A stretch of DNA of 6,577 bases from G713 sp034717835. Lineage in GTDB: Bacteria; Chloroflexota; Anaerolineae; B4-G1; SLSP01. Below the pieces are notes generated by a model. The model was given only the letters and a program-made list of their open reading frames with translations, did no database searches and had not been told where the DNA came from. This document shows positions 1 through 5,849 of the stretch, piece after piece. Location of the stretch: the NCBI GenBank assembly GCA_034717835.1, contig JAYELZ010000018.1, forward strand, positions 1 to 6,577, given 5' to 3'. The stretch's first letter is position 1. Each line of letters starts with the position of its first letter. A program made the position numbers and the translations under genes.

Positions 1-61
1 CAATGAACGCCAATTGACGCTAATGATAGTATCTTTTCGCGTTCATGTGCGTGGATTAGCG
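1..61. repeat. Degenerate decanucleotide repeat in two opposed blocks
   Basis: Units of ten bases can be read in phase. On the left, CAATGAACGC and CAATTGACGC (1-20) end in ACGC. On the right, TCTTTTCGCG, TTCATGTGCG and TGGATTAGCG (32-61) end in GCG, so the right block resembles the left block in reverse orientation. ATGAACGC at 3-10 is the exact reverse complement of GCGTTCAT at 39-46. No coding potential is seen. This looks like a degenerate intergenic repeat of the same general style as the arrays elsewhere in the window. The left end may be cut by the window edge. Confidence 0.45.
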
Positions 62-95
62 GTTAAAAAGTGTCGTCAGCGAAAGTCCTAAGTAA

Positions 96-136
96 TATGG
101 CGCAAGAGAGTAACTCACGCGCTCTCCTGCGCCATA
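96..136 (-). terminator. Hairpin downstream of the solute-binding lipoprotein gene
   Basis: Bases 96-104 (TATGGCGCA) pair perfectly with 128-136. After one mismatch (105/127), 106-110 (GAGAG) pair with 122-126. This gives a 9 + 5 bp stem with an 11-base loop. It lies 12 bp beyond the stop codon of the minus-strand lipoprotein gene, where a terminator is expected. The bases that follow on the minus strand read TTACTT, which is only a weak U-tract, so intrinsic termination is likely but not certain. The hairpin could instead stabilise the mRNA 3' end. Confidence 0.55.
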
Positions 137-148
137 ATGATGTGCCGG

Positions 149-1846
149 TTACTTGGCGGTGGGATCGTACATGAAGAACCAGCGGGTGTTCAGATGTGAG
201 AGGAAACCATCGTCCTCCATGGTCCGGATGGCGGCGCTGAAAGGCACCGTCAGCTCCGAGCCGGGAGTGAAGATGAATCCGAACTCCTCGGTGCCCAGCG
301 GATCGCCCACGCTCTTGAGCGTATCGGGATTGGCGCCGATATAGCCCCGGCTGGAAGCCGCATCCATCAAGACCATGTCCACGTCCCCGGTGATGAGCGC
401 CTGCACCGACGCGCCAAAGGTCTCGAAGATCTTGATGCGCGGGTTGGCCTCGTCCCCATCCAACACATTGTAAACGGCGACGTAGAAGTTAGTGGTCCCC
501 GCTTGGGCGCCGATGAGCAGATCCTCACCGTCCGCGAACTCCTCGGCCGTGCTGAAACGTCCCTCGTCAGCACGCACCAACATGAACTGCTGGGAGACCA
601 TGTAAGGCACGGAGAAATCGACCTGCTCGGCCCGTTCCGCGTTGATTGTGATGCCGTCCATGCCCACATCAAACTGGCCCTCTTTGACAGCGGCGATCAT
701 CGTGTCCCAGGAAGTAATTTGCCAATCCACCACACAGTTGAGCCGGCGGCAGATCTCGTTGACGGCGTCGTATTCCCAGCCCATGGCCGCCCCCGTCAGT
801 GGATCGACGAAGTTGAGCGGCGTGTAATCGTTGCCCGTCACAGCGACGATGGTCTTCCCCTCTAAGTCGGAAAGTTCATCGTAGACGTCTTTAGCGTTAG
901 CGTCGGCCATAAAGAACCAACGAGTGTTCAGGTAATCCAAGTAACCGTCGGCCTCCATCTGCACGATGGCGGCGTTGAAAGTCGCCGCCAGCTCAGAGCC
1001 GGGGGTGAAGATGAAACCGAATTCCTCAGTACCCAGCGGATCGCCCACGTTCTTGAGCGTATCGGGGTTGGCGCCGATGTAGCCCCGGCTGGAAGCCGCA
1101 TCCATCAAGACCAGGTCCACGTCACCGGTGATGAGCGCCTGCACCGACGCGCCAAAGGTCTCGAAAATCTTGATACGCGGGTTAGCCTCGTCCCCATCCA
1201 ACACATTGTAAACGGCAACGTAGAAGTTGGTGGTGCCCGCTTGCGCGCCGATGAGCAGGTCCTCATTCGCCGCGAACTCCTCGGCGGTGCTGAAACGGTC
1301 CTCGTCAGCGCGCACCAACATGAACTGCTGCGAGACCATGTAGGGCACGGAGAAATCGATCTGCTCGGCCCGCTCCGCGTTGATCGTGATGCCGTCCATG
1401 CCCACGTCGAACTGGCCCTCTTTGACAGCGGCGATCATTGTATCCCAAGAGGTAACTTGCCAATCGACTTCGCAATTGAGCCGGCGGCAGATCTCGTTGA
1501 CGGCGTCATATTCCCAGCCCACGGCCTCCCCCGTCAGCGGATCGACGAAGTTGAGCGGCGTATAGTCGTTGCCGGTCACGGCGACGATGGTGCGTCCTTC
1601 CAGATCTGGCAGACGCATGGTCTTAGCCACCTCAATGGTGACAGGTTCCACCTCGACGGTTGGTTCCTCGGTTGGTTCCTCTGTCGGTTCCACAACTGGC
1701 TTCTCAGTAGGCTCTTCCGTCACTTCCTCCGTGGCCTCAACGGTGACCTTTTCCGTAGGTTCCGCCGTAGGTTCAGGGGTGGCGCAGGCCGTGATCAGCA
1801 AGCTCGCTACCAAGAACAAACTCAAAAATACTAGTAATTTCTTCAT
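149..1846 (-). CDS. Lipoprotein with two tandem family-3 (amino-acid type) solute-binding modules
   Basis: A 565-residue secreted lipoprotein, predicted to bind a polar amino acid or similar small solute outside the membrane for an ABC importer. Residues 1-20 form a signal peptide with a lipobox ending ITA-C, so Cys21 is the likely lipidated residue. Residues 22-79 are a Pro/Thr/Glu/Val-rich tether. Two SBP_bac_3-like modules follow, at 81-313 and 327-559, with 212 of 233 positions identical by hand alignment. Each keeps residues that bind the ligand's carboxylate and amino groups in HisJ-like proteins: Arg159/Arg405 in NAERAEQ, GTT at 204-206/450-452, and Asp249/Asp495 in VLMDAASS. Each also has a Cys pair (120/125 and 366/371) near the place of the HisJ disulfide. 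Family members normally have one module of about 230-250 residues, so this is a doubled protein. The start is set by GAGGAGG at 1854-1860, seven bases upstream. No permease or ATPase gene is in the window. The fold is secure; the ligand is unknown. Confidence 0.93.
   Translation of the reverse strand: MKKLLVFLSLFLVASLLITACATPEPTAEPTEKVTVEATEEVTEEPTEKPVVEPTEEPTEEPTVEVEPVTIEVAKTMRLPDLEGRTIVAVTGNDYTPLNFVDPLTGEAVGWEYDAVNEICRRLNCEVDWQVTSWDTMIAAVKEGQFDVGMDGITINAERAEQIDFSVPYMVSQQFMLVRADEDRFSTAEEFAANEDLLIGAQAGTTNFYVAVYNVLDGDEANPRIKIFETFGASVQALITGDVDLVLMDAASSRGYIGANPDTLKNVGDPLGTEEFGFIFTPGSELAATFNAAIVQMEADGYLDYLNTRWFFMADANAKDVYDELSDLEGKTIVAVTGNDYTPLNFVDPLTGAAMGWEYDAVNEICRRLNCVVDWQITSWDTMIAAVKEGQFDVGMDGITINAERAEQVDFSVPYMVSQQFMLVRADEGRFSTAEEFADGEDLLIGAQAGTTNFYVAVYNVLDGDEANPRIKIFETFGASVQALITGDVDMVLMDAASSRGYIGANPDTLKSVGDPLGTEEFGFIFTPGSELTVPFSAAIRTMEDDGFLSHLNTRWFFMYDPTAK
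170..868 (-). repeat. Second (C-terminal) copy of the duplicated solute-binding module
   Basis: This stretch encodes residues 327-559 and is a direct repeat of 908-1606, offset by 738 bp (246 codons). In the part I compared base by base (about 280-868), roughly nine in ten bases match, and most differences are at third codon positions. Similarity runs a few codons further, to the terminal AK of the protein. The copy has no signal peptide of its own; a short linker (residues 320-326, DVYDELS) joins it to the first copy. Confidence 0.95.
908..1606 (-). repeat. First (N-terminal) copy of the duplicated solute-binding module
   Basis: This stretch encodes residues 81-313 and pairs with the direct repeat at 170-868. 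It begins at DLEGRTIVAV, matching DLEGKTIVAV of the second copy, and ends at NTRWFFM in both. Eleven amino-acid differences are spread over the first 204 aligned residues. Ten more are packed into the last 29, just after the shared TPGSEL. Confidence 0.95.
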
Positions 1847-1906
1847 CGGTAATCCTCCTCGTTAATTTGTAGATAAATTAAAACGTTATTTGGCTACCCC
1901 GACTGG

Positions 1907-1959
1907 CACTAGTCCACGCAGGTGGACTTTGCAATAGTAGCCGCGACTTCAGTCGCCAG
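1907..1959. repeat. 53-bp double-palindrome intergenic repeat, copy 1
   Basis: Contains two hairpins. AGTCCAC (1911-1917) pairs with GTGGACT (1922-1928) around a 4-base loop, and GCGACT (1943-1948) pairs with AGTCGC (1951-1956) around 2 bases. It matches 3691-3743 at 50 of 53 positions, in the same orientation. All three differences are in the spacer between the two hairpins, so both stems are preserved. The copy sits 19 bp beyond the stop codon of the carboxypeptidase gene and may form a structured mRNA 3' end, though no U-tract follows. I recall similar GCGACTTCAGTCGC motifs dispersed in cyanobacterial and Chloroflexota genomes, but have not verified this here. Confidence 0.85.
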
Positions 1960-1978
1960 GCTCGCTTACTGAGATTAG

Positions 1979-3484
1979 TTAGAGCTCGTAAATTTCCGTG
2001 TACTTCGCAGTCACGTAATCCAAGAAGGGTTGCGCGCTGATCTTCTCACCCAGCTCGCGCTCCAATAGTTCAGCGGCGGTGAATTTACGACCGTGAACAT
2101 GGACATGCTCACGCATCCACTCCAAGAGCGGCAAGAAACTCCCTTCAGCAAAACCGGCTTCTAAACCAGGGATCTCCGCCTTAGCGCGATTAAAGAGTTG
2201 CGCAGAGATGAGCGTGCCCAACGTGTAGGTGGGAAAGTAACCGATGGTGCCGTGCGCCCAGTGTACGTCTTGCAAACAACCCAATGTATCGTTGGGCGGC
2301 GTGATGCCCAAGTATTCCTCATACTTGGCGTTCCAAGCAGCGGGCACATCCTTAACCGGGAGCTCGCCAGTCACCAACGCTTTCTCCAATTCAAAGCGCG
2401 CGAAGACATGCATATTGTAAGTCACCTCGTCGGCTTCCACGCGGATGAAATCCGGTTGCACCTTGTTGATGCCCCGGTAGAATTGCTCCTCGGAGACTCC
2501 CAGCAGCGGTTGGGGGAAGAAAGCGCGCATAATAGGCAGATAGTAATGCCAGAAAGCACGGCTGCGGCCCATCATATTCTCCCACATCCGTGATTGTGAC
2601 TCGTGGAGACCTAACGTCGCGCCGCCGGCCAAGACTGTGCGATCAAATTTCGGGGGAATACCCAGCTCGTAAAGCGCGTGTCCGCCCTCGTGGATGCTGC
2701 CAAAGATCGCCGCCTGGGGACGGTGGAGGTTGAGGCGCGTGGTGACGCGCACATCGCTGCTGGAGAAGTTGGTGGTGAAGGGATGGGGCGCCTGATCCTG
2801 CCGCCCACGGTCAAAATCGTAGCCCATCTCCCGCAAAATCACCTCGGTGAGCTCCCACTGGCGCTCCACGGGGTACTCCGCCTGGAAGAATCCATTATCC
2901 ACCGGCTGCCCGCGCTCCACAATCGCCTGCAAGAGCGGGACTAATCCCGCCTTGAGCTCCGCGAAGAGTTCCGCCACCTCAGAGGTTTTCACCTGTGGCT
3001 CGTAGAAATCCAAGAGCGCATCGTAAGGATGTTCCTCATAGCCCAAAATATCGGCTATCTGACGATTGATATCTACAATCTTCTGCAAGTGTGGTTGGAA
3101 AAGTGGATAATTGTCTTCCTCCCGCGCCTGACGCCAAGCCGTAAAAGCCTGCGAACGCGCCCGCGAGAACTCCGTCACCAACGCGGTGGGAATCTTGGTC
3201 TGCTTATCATACTCACGGCGCAGCACCCGCGCGTGGCTCGCCGCGTCGCTATCATACTCCAGTCCCACAACCTCAACCTCGGCAGCTTCCAAGAGCCGTC
3301 CGGTCTCAGCGGAGGTGAAAATATCGTGGGCCAGCGCGTTGAGCGTCGCCAATTGTTCCGCCCGCGCCGCCGCGCCACCGGGAGGCATATTGACCTCTTG
3401 ATCCCAGTCCAACACGGCCCCGGCCATGTGCAGATCGTAATGGCGATAAAGATGTTGCTTTAGTTGTTCTAATTTCTCTCCCAT
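1979..3484 (-). CDS. M32 family (Taq-type) metallocarboxypeptidase
   Basis: A 501-residue zinc carboxypeptidase, predicted to be cytoplasmic because it has no signal peptide. M32 enzymes remove single residues from peptide C-termini with broad specificity. The length matches the family (about 500). Family landmarks appear in order: HPF at 234-236, DVRVT at 244-248, the zinc motif HEGGH at 265-269 (ligands His265 and His269, catalytic Glu266), HESQSR at 294-299 with Glu295 as the probable third zinc ligand, IRVEADEVTYN at 347-357, GCLQDVHW at 402-409 and GYFPTYTLG at 415-423. Nothing is missing or broken. The start has AAGGAG at 3491-3496, six bases upstream, and the N-terminus (HLYRHYDLHMAG) is typical of the family. 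It follows hutU on the same strand after 320 bp of repeats and precedes the binding lipoprotein by 132 bp. A role in peptide recycling is inferred. Confidence 0.96.
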   Translation of the reverse strand: MGEKLEQLKQHLYRHYDLHMAGAVLDWDQEVNMPPGGAAARAEQLATLNALAHDIFTSAETGRLLEAAEVEVVGLEYDSDAASHARVLRREYDKQTKIPTALVTEFSRARSQAFTAWRQAREEDNYPLFQPHLQKIVDINRQIADILGYEEHPYDALLDFYEPQVKTSEVAELFAELKAGLVPLLQAIVERGQPVDNGFFQAEYPVERQWELTEVILREMGYDFDRGRQDQAPHPFTTNFSSSDVRVTTRLNLHRPQAAIFGSIHEGGHALYELGIPPKFDRTVLAGGATLGLHESQSRMWENMMGRSRAFWHYYLPIMRAFFPQPLLGVSEEQFYRGINKVQPDFIRVEADEVTYNMHVFARFELEKALVTGELPVKDVPAAWNAKYEEYLGITPPNDTLGCLQDVHWAHGTIGYFPTYTLGTLISAQLFNRAKAEIPGLEAGFAEGSFLPLLEWMREHVHVHGRKFTAAELLERELGEKISAQPFLDYVTAKYTEIYEL

Positions 3485-3534
3485 CTAGGACTCCTTATTG
3501 AATATAGATAAATAGCAGATAGTTAACGACCCTC

Positions 3535-3540
3535 ATTATA
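3535..3540 (-). promoter_or_regulatory. Possible -10 box for the carboxypeptidase gene
   Basis: The minus strand reads a perfect TATAAT here, about 50 bases upstream of the start codon, in an AT-rich stretch just after the GC-rich octamer array. At 17 bases further upstream the sequence is CTCGCT, which is not a good -35 match and belongs to the repeat array. The call rests on the -10 box and its position only. Confidence 0.35.
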
Positions 3541-3550
3541 AAACGAAATT

Positions 3551-3682
3551 GCGAGTGAGCGAGTGAGCGAAAAAGCGAGAAGGCGAAAAGGCAAGCTGTG
3601 GCCGGTCTCCCGACCGCGCCACACCCCAGTAGCCGCGAAAAGGCGATAAAGCGAGTAGGCGAGTGAGCGAGAAAGCGAGTCA
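3551..3682. repeat. Phased GCGA-type octanucleotide array, interrupted by a hairpin element
   Basis: Eleven 8-base units, nearly all starting GCGA, are read without gaps in two blocks. Block one (3551-3590) has five units: GCGAGTGA twice, GCGAAAAA, GCGAGAAG, GCGAAAAG. Block two (3635-3682) has six: GCGAAAAG, GCGATAAA, GCGAGTAG, GCGAGTGA, GCGAGAAA, GCGAGTCA. A 44-bp segment (3591-3634) containing the 31-bp hairpin repeat separates them. The units differ in their last four bases, so this is an old or tolerant array rather than a fresh slippage tract. It has no spacers of unique sequence and is not a CRISPR. Confidence 0.85.
3592..3622. repeat. 31-bp hairpin repeat, copy 1 (inverted relative to 5753-5783)
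   Basis: Matches the reverse complement of 5753-5783 at 30 of 31 bases. It folds into GTGGC/GCCAC (5 bp) plus CGGTC/GACCG (5 bp), with one bulged base and a four-base loop. The single difference between the copies (TCCC versus TCCT) lies in the loop, so the stem is conserved. The 10-mer GCGAAAAGGC occurs on each side of the segment (3583-3592 and 3635-3644), as if the element had entered the octamer array. Confidence 0.8.
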
Positions 3683-3690
3683 TTCCCAAC

Positions 3691-3743
3691 CACTAGTCCA
3701 CGCAGGTGGACTTGGCAAAGGTAGCCGCGACTTCAGTCGCCAG
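3691..3743. repeat. 53-bp double-palindrome intergenic repeat, copy 2
   Basis: Direct copy of 1907-1959 (50 of 53 identical). Stems are 3695-3701 with 3706-3712, and 3727-3732 with 3735-3740. It lies 61 bp beyond the hutU stop codon, so both copies in the window follow a minus-strand gene. Together they flank the carboxypeptidase gene in direct orientation. Confidence 0.85.
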
Positions 3744-3765
3744 ACAAGCTTCGCTACCCGATTAA

Positions 3766-3804
3766 CGACTGCCCGACTGACGACTACCTGACTACCCGAC
3801 TATC
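3766..3804. repeat. CGACTACC-type degenerate octamer array next to the hutU stop
   Basis: Five consecutive units can be read: CGACTGCC, CGACTGA (one base short), CGACTACC, TGACTACC and CGACTATC. The last unit ends one base before the hutU stop codon on the minus strand. The consensus differs from the GCGA array about 85 bp away, although the unit length is the same. Confidence 0.7.
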
Positions 3805-5463
3805 TCACTCCTTCACCATCGGCATCCAGATACCCTTCTCCTTCCCAAACTGGATGGCTTTCTCATAGCCCGCGTCGGCGTGCCGGACGACGCCAAGCCC
3901 TGGATCGGTGGTGAGCACGCGCTGGAGACGCACCGCCGCTTCCGGTGTACCGTCGGCGACGATGACTTGCCCGGCGTGCTGCGAGTACCCAATCCCCACG
4001 CCGCCGCCATGATGGAAGCTAACCCAGGTCGCGCCGCCCACCGCGTTGATGAGCGCATTCAAAATAGGCCAATCGGAGATGGCGTCTGAGCCGTCTTTCA
4101 TCGCCTCAGTCTCGCGGTTGGGACTGGCCACAGAGCCAGCATCCAGATGATCCCGTCCAATCGCGAGGGGCGCGCTGATGCGTCCCTCGGCAATCGCCTC
4201 GTTGAACGCCAGCCCGGCTTTAGCCCGCTCCCCGTAACCCAGCCAGCAGATACGCGCGGGCAGGCCCTGAAAAGCCACCTGTTCTTGCGCCAGCTTGATC
4301 CAGCGCACCAAATGTTCATCTTCTGGAAAGAGTTCCAGAATGATACGGTCGGTCTCGTAAATATCCTCCGGATCGCCGGAGAGCGCCACCCAGCGGAACG
4401 GCCCTTTGCCTTCACAGAAGAGCGGGCGGATATAGGCCGGCACAAAGCCCGGATAATCAAAGGCATCCTCCACGCCGTGGTCGTAGGCCCGTTGACGCAA
4501 GTTGTTGCCGTAATCGAAAACGACCGCACCCGCTTGCTGCAGCTCCACCATCGCCGCGCAATGCTCCGCCATCGTGCGATAAGCTGCTTCTTGATAGCGC
4601 GTCGAGTCGGAGTCGCGCAGCGCCAATGCCTCCTCGAAAGTCATGCTGTTGGGGACGTACATTGAAGGGTCGTGGGCCGGGGTCTGATCCGTCACCACGT
4701 CTGGAATAATGCCGCGCCGGAGCAATTCGGGGAAGATGTCACCGGCATTGCCAATCAAGCCGATGGAGCGCGCCTCGCCCCGCGCCAGGTAATCCTCGAC
4801 TTTGCGCAACGCCGCGTCCAAGTCGGTCTCGATCTCATCCACATAGCGGTGCTGGAGCGCGCGCTCCGCCCGCGCCGGATCGATCTCCACAATCAGCCCC
4901 ACGCCCTCATTCATGGTGATGGCCAGTGGTTGCGCGGCCCCCATCTCACCCAGTCCCGCCGTCAGCACGAACTTACCCTGGAGCGAAGCCTCCGCGCCAA
5001 AATGTTTCCGGGCCAATGAACCTAAAGTCTCGTAAGTTCCCTGCAAAATGCCCTGTGTGCCGATGTAAATCCATGAACCGGCGGTCATCTGCCCGTACAT
5101 GATCAACCCCTCGCGTTCCCACTTATCGAAATTATCCTGGGTGGCCCACGCCGGCACAATGTTGGAATTGGCAATCAGCACCCGTGGCGCGTCCGCGTGC
5201 GTCTTGAAAACCGCCACCGGTTTACCTGATTGTATCAACAAAGTGTCGTCAACGTCCATCTGCTCCAGCGTCCTCAAGATAGCGTCAAACGACTCCCAAT
5301 TGCGCGCCGCTTTGCCGCGCCCGCCATAGACAATTAAATTATCCGGATCGCCGGCTACCTCTGGGTCCAAATTGTGCTGGATCATACGGTAAGGAGCCTC
5401 CAACAACCAATTCTTACAGTGTAACTTTGTTCCCCGTGGGGGATGGACAACACGTTTGGTCAT
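3805..5463 (-). CDS. hutU: Urocanate hydratase
   Basis: A 552-residue cytoplasmic enzyme that converts urocanate to 4-imidazolone-5-propionate, the second step of histidine degradation, using tightly bound NAD+ as an electrophile. The length fits the family (about 550-560). Signatures are present throughout: YGGRGKAARNW at 46-56, the NAD-binding glycine stretch GLGEMGAAQPLA at 170-181, Cys406 in ARICWLG (equivalent to the active-site Cys410 region of the Pseudomonas enzyme), RDHLDAGSVASPNRETEAM at 437-455, and FHHGGGVGIGYSQHAG at 483-498. In the glycine stretch I would expect GLGGMGGAQ, so Glu173 and Ala176 are departures from the form I remember. The start is supported by AGGAGGG at 5469-5475, five bases upstream. 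A TATACT at 5509-5514 on the minus strand could be a -10 box, but no good -35 is visible. Neither hutH, hutI nor hutG is in the window. Confidence 0.97.
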   Translation of the reverse strand: MTKRVVHPPRGTKLHCKNWLLEAPYRMIQHNLDPEVAGDPDNLIVYGGRGKAARNWESFDAILRTLEQMDVDDTLLIQSGKPVAVFKTHADAPRVLIANSNIVPAWATQDNFDKWEREGLIMYGQMTAGSWIYIGTQGILQGTYETLGSLARKHFGAEASLQGKFVLTAGLGEMGAAQPLAITMNEGVGLIVEIDPARAERALQHRYVDEIETDLDAALRKVEDYLARGEARSIGLIGNAGDIFPELLRRGIIPDVVTDQTPAHDPSMYVPNSMTFEEALALRDSDSTRYQEAAYRTMAEHCAAMVELQQAGAVVFDYGNNLRQRAYDHGVEDAFDYPGFVPAYIRPLFCEGKGPFRWVALSGDPEDIYETDRIILELFPEDEHLVRWIKLAQEQVAFQGLPARICWLGYGERAKAGLAFNEAIAEGRISAPLAIGRDHLDAGSVASPNRETEAMKDGSDAISDWPILNALINAVGGATWVSFHHGGGVGIGYSQHAGQVIVADGTPEAAVRLQRVLTTDPGLGVVRHADAGYEKAIQFGKEKGIWMPMVKE

Positions 5464-5568
5464 AGTAACCCTCCTGGTTCTTAAAATATGATTTAGTGAG
5501 CAGGAACTAGTATAGATTAAAAAACCGCCTTGCCCAGCGCAGAATGTCAGAAAAAAGCCAGTTAATCT

Positions 5569-5596
5569 AGCGATTAGCCATTAGTTATTAGCGATC
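5569..5596. repeat. Heptanucleotide array left of the MITE-like element
   Basis: Four gapless 7-base units: AGCGATT, AGCCATT, AGTTATT and AGCGATC. The array ends 13 bp before the outer inverted repeat at 5610. It lies in the 401-bp divergent spacer between hutU and the methyltransferase gene, where I see no convincing gene. Confidence 0.6.
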
Positions 5597-5609
5597 TTGA
5601 AAGGGCTTG

Positions 5610-5748
5610 TCATTCCGAGCCAGTGCGACGCGCAAAGCGCGGAGCGCGCCAGCGAGGAATCTCCCGGTTCCATTCAAAATCAGCGTCAGAGATGGCAGAT
5701 TCCTCGCCGCGCTACAGGCAGACACCGCCTTCCGCTGGCTCGGAATGA
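5610..5748. mobile_element. MITE-like nested inverted repeat, non-coding
   Basis: The outer arms are 14 bp and perfectly inverted: TCATTCCGAGCCAG at 5610-5623 and its complement at 5735-5748. Nested inside is a second perfect 11-bp pair, GCGAGGAATCT (5652-5662) with AGATTCCTCGC (5697-5707). This extends by AGCGCG (5643-5648) pairing with CGCGCT (5708-5713) across a three-base bulge. The whole can fold into one long hairpin of about 139 bp. It encodes no transposase, and the open frames across it have no recognisable product. CATTCCGAG...GAGGAATCT repeats are, as I recall, dispersed in many bacterial genomes. Mobility is inferred from structure only; no clear target duplication is visible. Confidence 0.65.
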
Positions 5749-5752
5749 GAGG

Positions 5753-5783
5753 GTGGCGCGGTCAGGAGACCGGCCACAGCTTG
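5753..5783. repeat. 31-bp hairpin repeat, copy 2
   Basis: Inverted copy of 3592-3622 with one difference, in the loop. The stem is GTGGC/GCCAC plus CGGTC/GACCG with a one-base bulge. It begins only four bases after the MITE-like element ends, so the two elements form a composite block in the divergent promoter region. Confidence 0.8.
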
Positions 5784-5790
5784 AGGGCCG

Positions 5791-5839
5791 ATTTGCCAAT
5801 TTGCTATTCGCCATTTGCACATTTGCCATTTGCCATTTA
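5791..5839. repeat. ATTTGCC-type degenerate heptamer/octamer array upstream of the methyltransferase
   Basis: Reads as ATTTGCC, AATTTGC, TATTCGCC, ATTTGCAC, ATTTGCC, ATTTGCC and ATTTAG. It is AT-rich and ends 10 bp before the Shine-Dalgarno of the methyltransferase gene, so it probably lies within that gene's leader or promoter. No clear -35/-10 pair could be assigned inside it. Confidence 0.7.
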
Positions 5840-5849
5840 GAATTTGGCT

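Noticed and set aside
503..1834. Two similar plus-strand open frames (503-865 and 1241-1834) that look like paralogues
   Set aside because: Their similarity comes only from the duplicated solute-binding module on the opposite strand.
1569..1865. 98-residue plus-strand open frame rich in Ser, Val and Gly
   Set aside because: It is the antisense reading of the Pro/Thr/Glu tether of the lipoprotein; low complexity explains it.
3551..3682. Short regularly spaced repeats considered as a CRISPR array
   Set aside because: Units are 8 bases and contiguous with no unique spacers; no cas genes nearby.
3495..3689. 64-residue minus-strand open frame in the 320-bp gap
   Set aside because: It is a translation of the GCGA octamer arrays and hairpin repeat (recurring FSLFRSLAHS-like segments), has no good ribosome site and overlaps the carboxypeptidase leader.
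5464..5600. Regulatory riboswitch or HutC-type operator upstream of hutU
   Set aside because: No convincing conserved fold or strong palindrome was found close to the start; only a lone TATACT-like box.
5607..5840. 77-residue plus-strand open frame
   Set aside because: It lies wholly within intergenic repeats, with no ribosome site or family resemblance.
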